A model generated the notes under the pieces. The model worked only from the letters and a program-made list of their open reading frames with translations. It was not told the origin of the DNA and did no database searches. Below, in pieces: positions 13,201-23,363 of a stretch of DNA of 64,000 nt; the stretch's first letter is position 1; every line of letters starts with the position of its first letter. The stretch is from Maniola hyperantus (taxonomy: Eukaryota > Arthropoda > Insecta > Lepidoptera > Nymphalidae). Position numbers and translations under genes: made by a program. The stretch spans positions 6,398,501 through 6,462,500 of the forward strand of contig NC_048539.1 in assembly GCF_902806685.2 (NCBI RefSeq). The letters are read 5' to 3'.

Positions 13201-16200
13201 TAGATGTATATTTTACGCTTGTTTCGAATTGCATTAACACGATGCGATGGGTGCCAGTCCATATTGCGTTATATAATAATGTAATTCCTGCAGTCCCTAC
13301 AAACAGCCCATTGGCTGTGCTGGTCATGAAAGTATTTTGTCAGTTGTCACATAGTCGTAACCCGTAAGCATCACCGGTGATATCCATATAGATGTAAGGT
13401 GCCACAGATTATAGATAAGTATTTAATTAAAATTATTTCTATTTCGATATCATTATTACCCAGACCTACTTCTTGGACTTGGAGTACATCATAGTCGTTA
13501 CTTGGTATCTACAATATCAATTCTTCATCAACAGTTCCTAAATCCCCACGGCTTAGGATTACTATTTTATTAGTGGAGCGTTGGGACTTGGAGTTCAATC
13601 ATGAAGTCGTTGCTATGTATAGTTCAGTATATTAAACTACTTATTTTCATTTTCTAAAATGACGTAATATATTTGGGGACTCTGCGATCTTAGACCACCA
13701 CCGATGATGCTCATGGCATACAATATAAAGACCTCTTGATAATACATATTGTATCTATCTATATTCTAAACGCTCGGATACAATGTTTTTAAGTAAATAA
13801 CCAAACCTTATCCACTTGGCCTTATTACCAATTTACCGCTCATTTATTTATTACCGTAAAGTTTATTATACTATATATAGCTCAATTACCACTCACTCAC
13901 TCACTCACTGACTCATTGACATAATTGTTCTCCTAGAAAGAGATAGAAAATGATATAATAATGTATGGGAGATATGTTCAGAAGTGGGATTCGACTAGGG
14001 AAAAATTATGACATTTCAGAAAAACAAGATGGCGGCCGACCTGACTTTTGTAACTTTTTTGTTTTCCAACCGATTTTGTTACAACTTGCAACAATTGAAG
14101 ATATTAGTAAACGATTTTTAGAAAAAGTGAAAAAAATTGGAAAAACAAGATGGCGGCCGAGATTTTCAAAAAATTTCCTCCTGTAAAATTTTGTATGAAA
14201 CTTTTTTTTTTCACTTACGGTTTCATATAGAAGACAAAGATTTCTTTAGGGGAACATATGGAGGGTGCTGATGATTGAGGATTTTGGAGACGGGTGAAGG
14301 GCACGCTCGAGGTATTGAAGATAGGTGGGAGGTGCTCGACCAAATGTCATTCGAAACCTCATCCAATTGCCAAAAATTTGAATTTTTTTTTAAAATTCCG
14401 AAAAAAAGATGGCCGCCATACAAATTTCATCCGCGTCCATCTCGGAGGGTATGAAAGATGGAAGAGTGGTTTCTTGGCAAGAGATGATCAGGATCCGAAG
14501 GTCTACTCGATGGATTGAAAAAAAATTCAAAATGGCGGATTTTTTTTTTTCATACAAAATTTTTTATTATTCAAAATGACGATTATAGACCTCGAGAGCT
14601 GCTTTAGCAGCTCGAGCAGCGAGCAAAATACTAGTTATACTATATATAGCTCAATTACCACTCACTCACTGATTGACATAATTGTTCTCCTAGAAAGAGA
14701 TAGAAAATGATATAATAATGTATGGGAGATATGTTCAGAAGTGGGATTCGACTAGGGAAAAATTATGACATTTCAGAAAAACAAGATGGCGGCCGACCTG
14801 ACTTTTGTAACTTTTTTGTTTTCCAACCGATTTTGTTTAAACTTGCAGTTATTTTAGATATTAGCAAACGATTTTTAGAAAAAGTGAAAAAAATTGGAAA
14901 AACAAGATGGCGGCCGAGATTTTCAAAAAATTTCCTCCTGTAAAATTTTGTATGAAACTTTTTTTTTTCACTTGTGGTTTCATATAGAAGACAAAGATTC
15001 CTTTAGGGCAACATATGGAGGGAGCTGATGATTGAGGATTTCGGAGACGGGTGAAGGGCACGCTCAAGGTATTGAAGATAGGTGGGAGGTGCTCGACCAA
15101 ATGTCATTCGAAACCTCATCCAATTGCCAAAAATTTGAATTATTTTTTAAAATTGTGAAAAAAAGATGGCTGCCATACAAATTTCATCGGCGTCCATCTC
15201 GGAGGGTATGACAGATGGAAGAGTGGTTTCTTGGCAAGAGATGATCAGGATCCAAAGGTCTATTCGATGACTTGAAAAAAAATTCAAAATGGCGGAATTT
15301 ATTTTTTCATACAAAAATTTTTATTATTCAAAATGGCCATTATAGACCTCGAGAGCTGCTTTAGCAGCTCGAGCAGCGAGCAAAATACTAGTTATACTAT
15401 ATATAGCTCAATTACCACTCACTCACTGATTGACATAATTGTTCTCCTAGAAAGAGATAGAAAATGATATAATAATGTATGGGAGATATGTTCAGAAGTG
15501 GGATTCGACTAGGGAAAAATTATGACATTTCAGAAAAACAAGATGGCGGCCGACCTGACTTTTGTAACTTTTTTGTTTTCCAACCGATTTTGTTTAAACT
15601 TGCAGTTGTTTTAGATATTAGCAAACGATTTTTAGAAAAAGTGAAAAATATTGAAAAAACAAGATGGCGGCCGAGATTTTCAAAAAATTTCCTCCTGTAA
15701 AATTTTGTATGAAACTTTTTTTTTTCACTTATAGTTTCATATAGAAGACAAAGATTCCTTTAGGGCAACATATGGAGGGAGCTGATGATTGAGGATTTCG
15801 GAGACGGGTGAAGGGCACGCTTAGGGTATTGAAGATAGGTGGGAGGTGCTCGACCAAATGTCATTCGAAACCTCATCCAATTGCCAAAAATTTGGAAAAA
15901 AAATTCAAAATTCCGAAAAAAAGATGGCCGCCATACAAATTTCATCGGCGTCCATCTCGGAGGGTATGAAAGATGGAAGAGTGGTTTCTTGGCAAAAGAT
16001 GATCAGGATCTAAAGGTCTATTTGATGACTTGAAAAAAAAATCAAAATGGCGGAATTTTTTTTTTTCATACAAAATTAAAAACTTTTTTTATTTATTCTA
16101 AATGGCGATTATAGACCTCGAGAGCTGCTTTAGCAGCTCGAGCAGCGAGCAAAATACTAGTTATACTATATATAGCTCAATTACCACTCACTCACTGATT

Positions 16201-19200
16201 GACATAATTGTTCTCCTAGAAAGAGATAGAAAATGATATAATAATGTATGGGAGATATGTTCAGAAGTGGGATTCGAGTAGGGAAAAATTATGACATTTC
16301 AGAAAAACAAGATGGCGGCCGACCTGACTTTTGTAACTTTTTTGTTTTCCAACCGATTTTGTTACAACTTGCAACAATTGAAGATATTAGTAAACAATTT
16401 TTAGAAAATGTGAAAAAAATTGGAAAAACAAGATGGCGGCCGAGATTTTCAAAAAATTTCCTCCTGTAAAATTTTGTATGAAACTTTTTTTTTTCACTTG
16501 TGGTTTCATATAGAAGACAAAGATTCCTTTAGGGCAACATATGGAGGGAGCTGATGATTGAGGATTTCGGAGACGGGTGAAGGGCACGCTTTAGGTATCG
16601 AAGATAGGTGGGAGGTGCTCGACCAAATGTCATTCGAAACCTCATCCAATTGCCAAAAATTGGAAAAAAAATTTAAAATTCCGAAAAAAAGATGGCCGCC
16701 ATACAAATTTCATCGGCGTCCATCTCGGAGGGTATGACAGATGGAAGAGTGGTTTCTTGGCAAGAGATGATCAGGGTCCGAAGGCCTACTCGTTGGATGG
16801 AAAAAAAATTCAAAATGGCGGAATTTATTTTTTCATACAAAATTTTTTATTATTCAAAATGGCCATTATAGACCTCGAGAGCTGCTTTAGCAGCTCGAGC
16901 AGCGAGCAAAATACTAGTTATACTATATATAGCTCAATTACCACTGACTGACTCATTGACATAATTGTTCTCCTAGAAAGAGACAGAAAATGATATAATA
17001 ATGTATGGGAGATATGTTCAGAAGTGGGATTCGACTAGGGAAAAATTATGACATTTCAGAAAAACAAGATGGCGGCCGACCTGACTTTTGTAACTTTTTT
17101 GTTTTCCAACCGATTTTGTTACAACTTGCAGCTCTTGTAGATGTTAGTAAACGATTTTTAGAAAATGTAAAAAAAATTGGAAAAACAAGATGGCGGCCGA
17201 GATTTTCAAAAAATTCCCTCCTGTAAAATTTTGTATGAAACTTTTTTTTTTCACTTATGGTTTCATATAGAAGACAAAGATTCCTTATGGGCAACATATG
17301 GAGGGAGCTGATGATTGAGGATTTCGGAGACGGGTGAAGGGCACGCTCAAGGTATTGAAGATAGGTGGGAGGTGCTCGACCAAATGTCATTCGAAACCTC
17401 ATCCAATTGCCAAAAATTTGAAAAAAAATTCAAAATTCCGAAAAAAAGATGGCCGCCATACAAATTTCATCGGCGTCCATCTCGGAGGGTATGAAAGATG
17501 GAAGAGTGGTTTCTTGGCAAGAGATGATCAGGATCTAAAGGTCTATTTGATGACTTGAAAAAAAATTCAAAATGGCGGAATTTATTTTTTCATACAAAAT
17601 TTAAGACTTTTTTAAATTGTTCAAAATGGCGATTATAGACCTCGAGAGCTGCTTTAGCAGCTCGAGCAGCGAGCAAAATACTAGTTATACTATATATAGC
17701 TCAATTACCACTCACTCACTGATTGACATAATTGTTCTCCTAGAAAGAGATAGAAAATGATATAATAATGTATGGGAGATATGTTCAGAAGTGGGATTCG
17801 ACTAGGGAAAAATTATGACATTTCAGAAAAACAAGATGGCGGCCGACCTGACTTTTGTAACTTTTTTGTTTTCCAACCGATTTTGTTACAACTTGCAACA
17901 ATTGAAGATATTAGTAAACGGTTTTTAGAAAAAGTGAAAAAAATTTGAAAAACAAGATGGCGGCCGAGATTTTCAAAAAATTCCCTCCTGTAAAATTTTG
18001 TATGAAACTTTTTTTTTTCAATCACGGTTTCATATAGAAGACAAAGATTCCTTTAGGGCAACATATGGAGGGAGCTGATGATTGAGGATTTCGGAGACGG
18101 GTGAAGGGCACGCTTAGGGTATTGAAGATAGGTGGGAGGTGCTCGAGCAAATGTCATTCGAAACCTCATCCAATTGCCAAAAATTTGAAATTTTTTTTAA
18201 AATTCCGAAAAAAAGATGGCCGCCATACAAATTTCATCCGCGTCCATCTCGGAGGGTATGAAAGATGGAAGAGTGGTTTCTTGGCAAGAGATGATCAGGA
18301 TCCGAAGGTCTACTCGATGGATTGAAAAAAAATTCAAAATGGCGGAATTTATTTTTGTATGACTTTTTTTAAATTGTTCAAAATGGCCATTATAGACCTC
18401 GAGAGCTGCTTTAGCAGCTCGAGCAGCGAGCAAAATACTAGTTATACTATATATAGCTCAATTACCACTCACTCACTGATTGACATAATTGTTCTCCTAG
18501 AAAGAGATAGAAAATGATATAATAATGTATGGGAGATATGTTCAGAAGTGGGATTCGACTAGGGAAAAATTATGACATTTCAGAAAAACAAGATGGCGGC
18601 CGACCTGACTTTTGTAACTTTTTTGTTTTCCAACCGATTTTGTTACAACTTGCAACAATTGAAGATATTAGTAAACGGTTTTTAGAAAAAGTGAAAAAAA
18701 TTTGAAAAACAAGATGGCGGCCGAGATTTTCAAAAAATTCCCTCCTGTAAAATTTTGTATGAAACTTTTTTTTTTCACTTGTGGTTTCATACAGAAGACA
18801 AAGATTCCTTTAGGGCAACATATGGAGGGAGCTGATGATTGAGGATTTCGGAGACGGGTGAAGGGCACGCTTGAGGTATCGAAGATAGGTGGGAGGTGCT
18901 CGACCAAATGTCATTCGAAACCTCATCCAATTGCCAAAAATTTGGAAAAAAATTCAAAATTCCGAAAAAAAGATGGCCGCCATACAAATTTCATCCGCGT
19001 CAATCTCGGAGGGTATGAAAGATGGAAGAGTGGTTTCTTGGCAAGAGATGATCAGGATCCGAAGGTTTACTCGATGGATTGAAAAAAAATTCAAAATGGC
19101 GGAATTTTTTTTTTCATACAAAATTTATGACTTTTTTAAAATTTTTCAAAATGGCGATTATAGACCTCGAGAGCTGCTTTAGCAGCTCGAGCAGCGAGCA

Positions 19201-22200
19201 AAATACTAGTTATACTATATATAGCTCAATTACCACTCACTCACTCACTCACTGACTCATTGACATAATTGTTCTCCTAGAAAGAGATAGAAAATGATAT
19301 AATAATGTATGGGAGATATGTTCAGAAGTGGGATTCGAGTAGGGAAAAATTATGACATTTCAGAAAAACAAGATGGCGGCCGACCTGACTTTTGTAACTT
19401 TTTTGTTTTCCAACCGATTTTGTTACAACTTGCAACTATTGAAGATATTAGTAAACATGTTTTAGAAAAAGTGAAAAAAATTGGAAAAACAAGATGGCGG
19501 CCGAGATTTTCAAAAAATTTCCTCCTGTAAAATTTTGTATGAAACTTTTTTTTTTCAATCACGGTTTCATATAGAAGACAAAGATTCCTTTAGGGCAACA
19601 TATGGAGGGAGCTGATGATTGAGGATTTCGGAGACGGGTGAAGGGCACGCTTAGGGTATTGAAGATAGGTGGAAGGTGCTCAAGCAAATGTCATTCGAAA
19701 CGTCATCCAATTGCCAAAAATTTGAAAAAAAATTCAAAATTCCGAAAAAAAGATGGCCGCCATACAAATTTCATCGGCGTCCATCTCGGAGGGTATGAAA
19801 GATGGAAGAGTGGTTTTTTGGCAAAAGATGATCAGGGTCCAAAGGTCTACTCGATGGATGGAAAAAAAATTCAAAATGGCGGAATTTTTTTTTTCATACA
19901 AAAATTTTTATTATTCAAAACGGCCATTATAGACCTCGAGAGCTGCTTTAGCAGCTCGAGCAGCGCACAAAATACTAGTTATACTATATATAGCTCAATT
20001 ACCACTCACTCACTCACTGACTGACTCATTGACATAATTGTTCTCCTAGAAAGAGACAGATAATGATATAATAATGTATGGGAGATATGTTCAGGAGTGG
20101 GATTCGAGTAGGGAAAAATTATGACATTTCAGAAAAACAAGATGGCGGCCGACCTGACTTTTGTAACTTTTTTGTTTTCCAACCGATTTTGTTTAAACTT
20201 GCAGTTATTTTAGATGTTAGCAAACGGTTTTTAGAAAAAGTGAAAAAAATTGGAAAAACAAGATGGCGGCCGAGATATTCAAAAAATTTCCTCCTGTAAA
20301 ATTTTGTATGAAACTTTTTTTTTTCAATCACGGTTTCATATAGAAAACAAAGATTCCTTTAGGGCAACATATGGAGAGAGCTGATGATTGAGGATTTCGG
20401 AGACGGGTGAAGGGCACGCTCAAGGTATTGAAGATAGGTGGGAGGTGCTCGACCAAATGTCATTCGAAACCTCATCCAATTGCCAAAAATTTGAATTTTT
20501 TTTTTAAATTCCGAAAAAAAGATGGCCGCCATACAAATTTCATCGGCGTCCATCTCGGAGGGTATGACAGATGGAAGAGTGGTTTCTTGGCAAGAGATGA
20601 TCAGGATCCGGAGGTCTACTCGATGGATTGAAAAAAAATTCAAAATGGCGGAATTTATTTTTGTATGACTTTTTTTAAAATTGTTCAAAATGGCGATTAT
20701 AGACCTCGAGAGCTGCTTTAGCAGCTCGAGCAGCGAGCAAAATACTAGTTATACTATATATAGCTCAATTACCACTGACTCACTCACTGATTGACATAAT
20801 TGTTCTCCTAGAAAGAGATAGAAAATGATATAATAATGTATGGGAGATATGTTCAGAAGTGGGATTCGAGTAGGGAAAAATTATGACATTTCAGAAAAAC
20901 AAGATGGCGGCCGACCTGACTTTTGTAACTTTTTTGTTTTCCAACCGATTTTGTTTAAACTTGCAGTTATTTTAGACATTAGCAAACGATTTTTAGAAAA
21001 TGTAAAAAAAATTGGAAAAACAAGATGGCGGCCGAGATTTTCAAAAAATTCCCTCCTGTAAAATTTTGTATGAAACTTTTTTTTTTCACTAATACTTTCG
21101 TACAGAAGACAAAGATTCCTTTTAGGCAACATATGGAGGGAGCTGATGATTGAGGATTTCGGAGACGGGTGAAGGGCACGCTCAAGGTATTGAAGATAGG
21201 TGGGAGGTGCTCGAGCAAATGTCATTCGAAACCTCATCCAATTGCCAAAAATTTTAAAAAAAATTCAAAATTGTGAAAAAAAGATGGCCGCCATACAAAT
21301 TTCATCGGCCTCCATCTCGGAGGGTATGAAAGATGGAAGAGTGGTTTCTTAGCAAGAGATGATCAGGGTCCGAAGGTCTACTCGATGGATGGAAAAAAAA
21401 TTCAAAATGGCGGAATTTATTTTTTCATACAAAATTTTTTATTATTCAAAATGGCGATTATAGACCTCGAGAGCTGCTTTAGCAGCTCGAGCAGCGAGCA
21501 AAATACTAGTTATACTATATATAGCTCAATTACCACTCACTCACTGATTGACATAATTGTTCTCCTAGAAAGAGATAGAAAATGATATAATAATGTATGG
21601 GAGATATGTTCAGAAGTGGGATTCGACTAGGGAAAAATTATGACATTTCAGAAAAACAAGATGGCGGCCGACCTGACTTTTGTAACTTTTTTGTTTTCCA
21701 ACCGATTTTGTTACAACTTGCAACAATTGAAGATATTAGTAAACGGTTTTTAGAAAAAGTGAAAAAAATTTGAAAAACAAGATGGCGGCCGAGATTTTCA
21801 AAAAATTCCCTCCTGTAAAATTTTGTATGAAACTTTTTTTTTTCACTTGTGGTTTCATATAGAAGACAAAGATTCCTTTAGGGCAACATATGGAGGGAGC
21901 AGATGATTGAGGATTTCGGAGACGGGTGAAGGGCACGCTCAAGGTATTGAAGATAGGTGGGAGGTGCTCGACCAAATGTCATTCGAAACCTCGTCCAATT
22001 ACCAAAAATTTGAAAAAAAATTCTAAATTCCGAAAAAAAGATGGCCGCCATACAAATTTCATCGGCGTCCATCTCGGAGGGTATGACAGATGGAAGAGTG
22101 GTTTTTTGGCAAGAGATGATCAGGATCCTAAGGTCTATTCGATGACTTGAAAAAAAATTCAAAATGGCGGAATTTATTTTTTCATACAAATTTTTTTATT

Positions 22201-23363
22201 ATTCAAAATTGCGATTATAGACCTCGAGAGCTGCTTTAGCAGCTCGAGCAGCGAGCAAAATACTAGTTTTAATATATATAACTCATCATGCCTTGAATTA
22301 GTCCCAAAATTATTTTCTAGACTATCGAAAACCAATATCAATAAAATTCCTAATTTTTGGAGTCCCGTACCTCTAAATAAAAAAAGGAACCCTTATAGGA
22401 TCACTTCGTTGTCTGTCTGTCTGTTGTGTCTATCAAGAAAATGGAATCAATACCTATCGGGTACTTTCCGTTGGTCTCGAATCATGAAATTTGGTAGTTG
22501 GTACCTAGGCCTTTATAGCACAAGTACCATAATGAAAAAATCCAAAAACTGAATTTGTTTACATCACAAAAAAAAAATTAAAATGCGTTCATTAGTTTAC
22601 TTAAATCACATGAAGATGACGCTATCCATAGATAATATACTAATACGGGTAACGCTATCCGTCATTAACTTGCAATGTTGAACATAAAAGTGTTATATCT
22701 TGTCCGGTGGTATGGAACCCCTTGTGTGCGAGTCCGACTTTTTTCTTTTCTTACTGCCAGCGTCACCTGTTTTTTAACATGATTGTCAACAATCATTTTA
22801 TTTCCAGCTTAACCAACTAGCCCACAAGATAGTAACAGGAGGGTCTTGCCGCCCTGTGGCCACGGGCAACTGGGGCTGCGGGCGCCGTCAGCGCGGACAC
22901 CCGCAACTGAAGCTGCTACTGCAGTGGCTGGCGTCCAGCGTGGCCGGCGTTCCAGCTCTCATATACTATACGTTCGGGAACGAGAAGTTGTTTAAAGTAA
23001 GATTTCAAATAACTTCGGCCGAAATTAATAAATAATAATCAATCTATCAGTAATCTGTCCATAAGATACTTAAGGACGTTGTTAAATGTAAAAAAAGACC
23101 ATACAATAGGGTATTTTACCCTTTTTTTTAAAGTGTCTTAATTTAATCCTAAAGTGATAATTATAATTACATTTCCTTCCTTTTTTCAGTTGGACACATT
23201 AGTAAGGGTGCTAACAGACAGAAAGTGGACAGTGGGGCAGCTCGCGCGAGCGGTGCTGAGGTTCGCGCGACAAACGCTCCACGAGCCGCACGTCATTCCG
23301 GAAAATCAGACACTCTTCGATGAACTCATCGGCATAGAGAAAATCCCTGATGATTATTATTAA
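2680..23363 (+). CDS. PARG-family protein, predicted catalytically dead, with split macrodomain (17 exons)
   Basis: Model exons: 2680-2702, 3377-3508, 4320-4516, 5542-5683, 5889-5982, 6600-6779, 7362-7526, 7784-7949, 8375-8518, 8798-9016, 9480-9714, 10432-10569, 10960-11079, 11284-11476, 12683-12829, 22808-22996, 23190-23363. All junctions are GT-AG and phases agree, giving 885 residues. Residues 1-366 match the N-terminal helical region and first half of the poly(ADP-ribose) glycohydrolase catalytic macrodomain. Residues 766-885 match the second half, including ATGNWGCG at 783-790. The signature GGG...QEE reads GGE (246-248) ... QES (256-258), so the catalytic second Glu is Ser258. The adenine-site Asn and the Tyr loop are also not conserved, and the AFGGD that normally follows GNWGCG is replaced. 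Residues ~367-765 are a Ser/Arg/acid-rich, mostly disordered-looking insertion. The role is probably ADP-ribose or protein binding rather than hydrolysis. The start could also be Met9 (3378). Confidence 0.85.
3975..4250 (+). mobile_element. RTE-type LINE 3' end with (GAT)n tail
   Basis: Residual coding reads WRPRTGRRSVGRPPTRW, then WTDDIRRVAGSRW and a terminal YVQQRTSI-stop, followed at once by a GAT microsatellite. This is the familiar C-terminal end of RTE-clade reverse transcriptase ORFs in Lepidoptera. It lies in intron 2 of the PARG-like gene. The left ~45 bp (about 3990-4035) looks like a different repeat joined to it. It is 5'-truncated and inactive. Confidence 0.75.
4571..5093 (-). 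mobile_element. Helitron remnant interrupted by a dispersed 0.4 kb repeat
   Basis: Sequence typical of the CTAG-ended non-autonomous Helitron family (minus orientation) runs 4571-4608 and resumes at 4976-5093. The 0.37 kb repeat (4609-4975) sits exactly between. The outer Helitron ends are eroded. Confidence 0.55.
4609..4975 (+). repeat. Dispersed repeat family A, copy 1
   Basis: Family A is ~0.37-0.45 kb. It runs from CCGGCCAAGTGCGAGTC through GGGTTCCGTAC, an AT-rich middle, a GACAGACAGACA run and GTACGGAACCCTAAAAA. GGGTTCCGTAC and GTACGGAACCC form subterminal inverted repeats. The transposon class is not clear from the sequence. This copy begins TAGCCAAGTGCGAGTC. Confidence 0.75.
6160..6400 (-). 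mobile_element. Degenerate RTE-type LINE tail fragment
   Basis: Minus-strand similarity to the RTE 3' end (reverse of GGATATCCACCGCTGGACAT and of the CAATGTCTATCGGTTCTACG piece) in intron 5 of the PARG-like gene. It is heavily decayed and has no ORF. Confidence 0.45.
7181..7335 (+). mobile_element. Non-autonomous Helitron copy
   Basis: It begins TCTATACTAATATTATAAA after an A and ends CTAG before a T, which is Helitron A|T insertion with TC and CTRR ends. The interior is shortened relative to other copies. It lies in intron 6 of the PARG-like gene, 26 bp ahead of exon 7. Confidence 0.65.
10100..10310 (+). mobile_element. Degenerate RTE-type LINE tail fragment
   Basis: Similar to the copy at 3975-4250: it shares the GGCGACCTCGCACCGG block, the GTGGCGTGTGAAAGTCCCTA block and the GACGTCTATCGGTTGACGACGA end. 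The frame is destroyed. It lies in intron 11 of the PARG-like gene. Confidence 0.55.
11600..11872 (+). mobile_element. tRNA-derived SINE
   Basis: It has a B-box-like GTCGATTCCCGGC near 11643 and a 3' body with ACCACCAGGTGAG and a GCAGTCAAGG-CTAACTTGT end before an A-rich stretch. The same 3' body recurs at 61865-62045 and 63840-63985. It lies in intron 14 of the PARG-like gene. Target duplications were not convincing. Confidence 0.6.
12377..12549. mobile_element. Foldback element with ~72-bp near-perfect inverted arms
   Basis: The left arm starts CAGCCCCCCAATTGTG and the right arm ends with its exact complement. The arms match over ~72 bp apart from one small interruption, around a ~29 bp loop. 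This is a MITE-like foldback. No clear target duplication is visible (flanks AT and TTAC). It lies in intron 14, upstream of exon 15. Confidence 0.8.
12683..12982 (+). other. Possible alternative terminal exon of the PARG-like gene
   Basis: Exon 15 can end at the donor GTAAGA at 12830, or it can be read through. Read-through stays open for 50 more codons to a TAA at 12980-12982, and AATAAA (12978-12983) overlaps that stop. The product would be ~815 residues and would lack the second half of the macrodomain. The extension contains a short amphipathic stretch, VVNMIVETIEENI. The spliced form joins in phase to 22808. Transcript data would decide which form is used. Confidence 0.5.
13866..22266 (+). 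repeat. Eleven-unit head-to-tail array, ~757-770 bp units with hairpin+CTAG ends
   Basis: Units: 13866-14634, 14635-15391, 15392-16160, 16161-16917, 16918-17684, 17685-18441, 18442-19209, 19210-19978, 19979-20748, 20749-21509, 21510-22266. Each starts TTATACTATATATAGCTC and ends with a strong hairpin (AGCTGCTTTAGCAGCT core in a CTCGAG context), a ~15 bp spacer and CTAG followed by T. The last unit stops exactly at CTAG and is followed by unrelated DNA. Differences are small indels in a (CACT)n tract and in poly(T)/AT tracts, plus a few diverged patches. The array fills most of intron 15 of the PARG-like gene. The ends resemble Helitron-type 3' termini, although the left end does not start with TC. 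A conserved 73-codon ORF in each unit is probably incidental. Confidence 0.9.
22353..22742 (-). repeat. Dispersed repeat family A (diverged copy)
   Basis: Minus-orientation copy recognised from GTCCCGTACCTC, the GTCTGTCTGTCTG run and the terminal GTGCGAGTCCGACT. It lies 65 bp ahead of exon 16 of the PARG-like gene. Confidence 0.65.

Noticed and set aside
13965..22150. A 73-codon ORF starting MGDMFRSGIR and a 74-codon ORF starting MKGTL, repeated in most array units
   Set aside because: Their preservation is explained by high identity between units. The frames are low-complexity, lack recognisable domains, and overlap open frames on the other strand.
13866..22266. CRISPR-like or rDNA-type repeat array
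   Set aside because: Units are ~760 bp, contiguous and without short repeat/spacer structure. There is no rRNA similarity, and the context is a eukaryotic intron.
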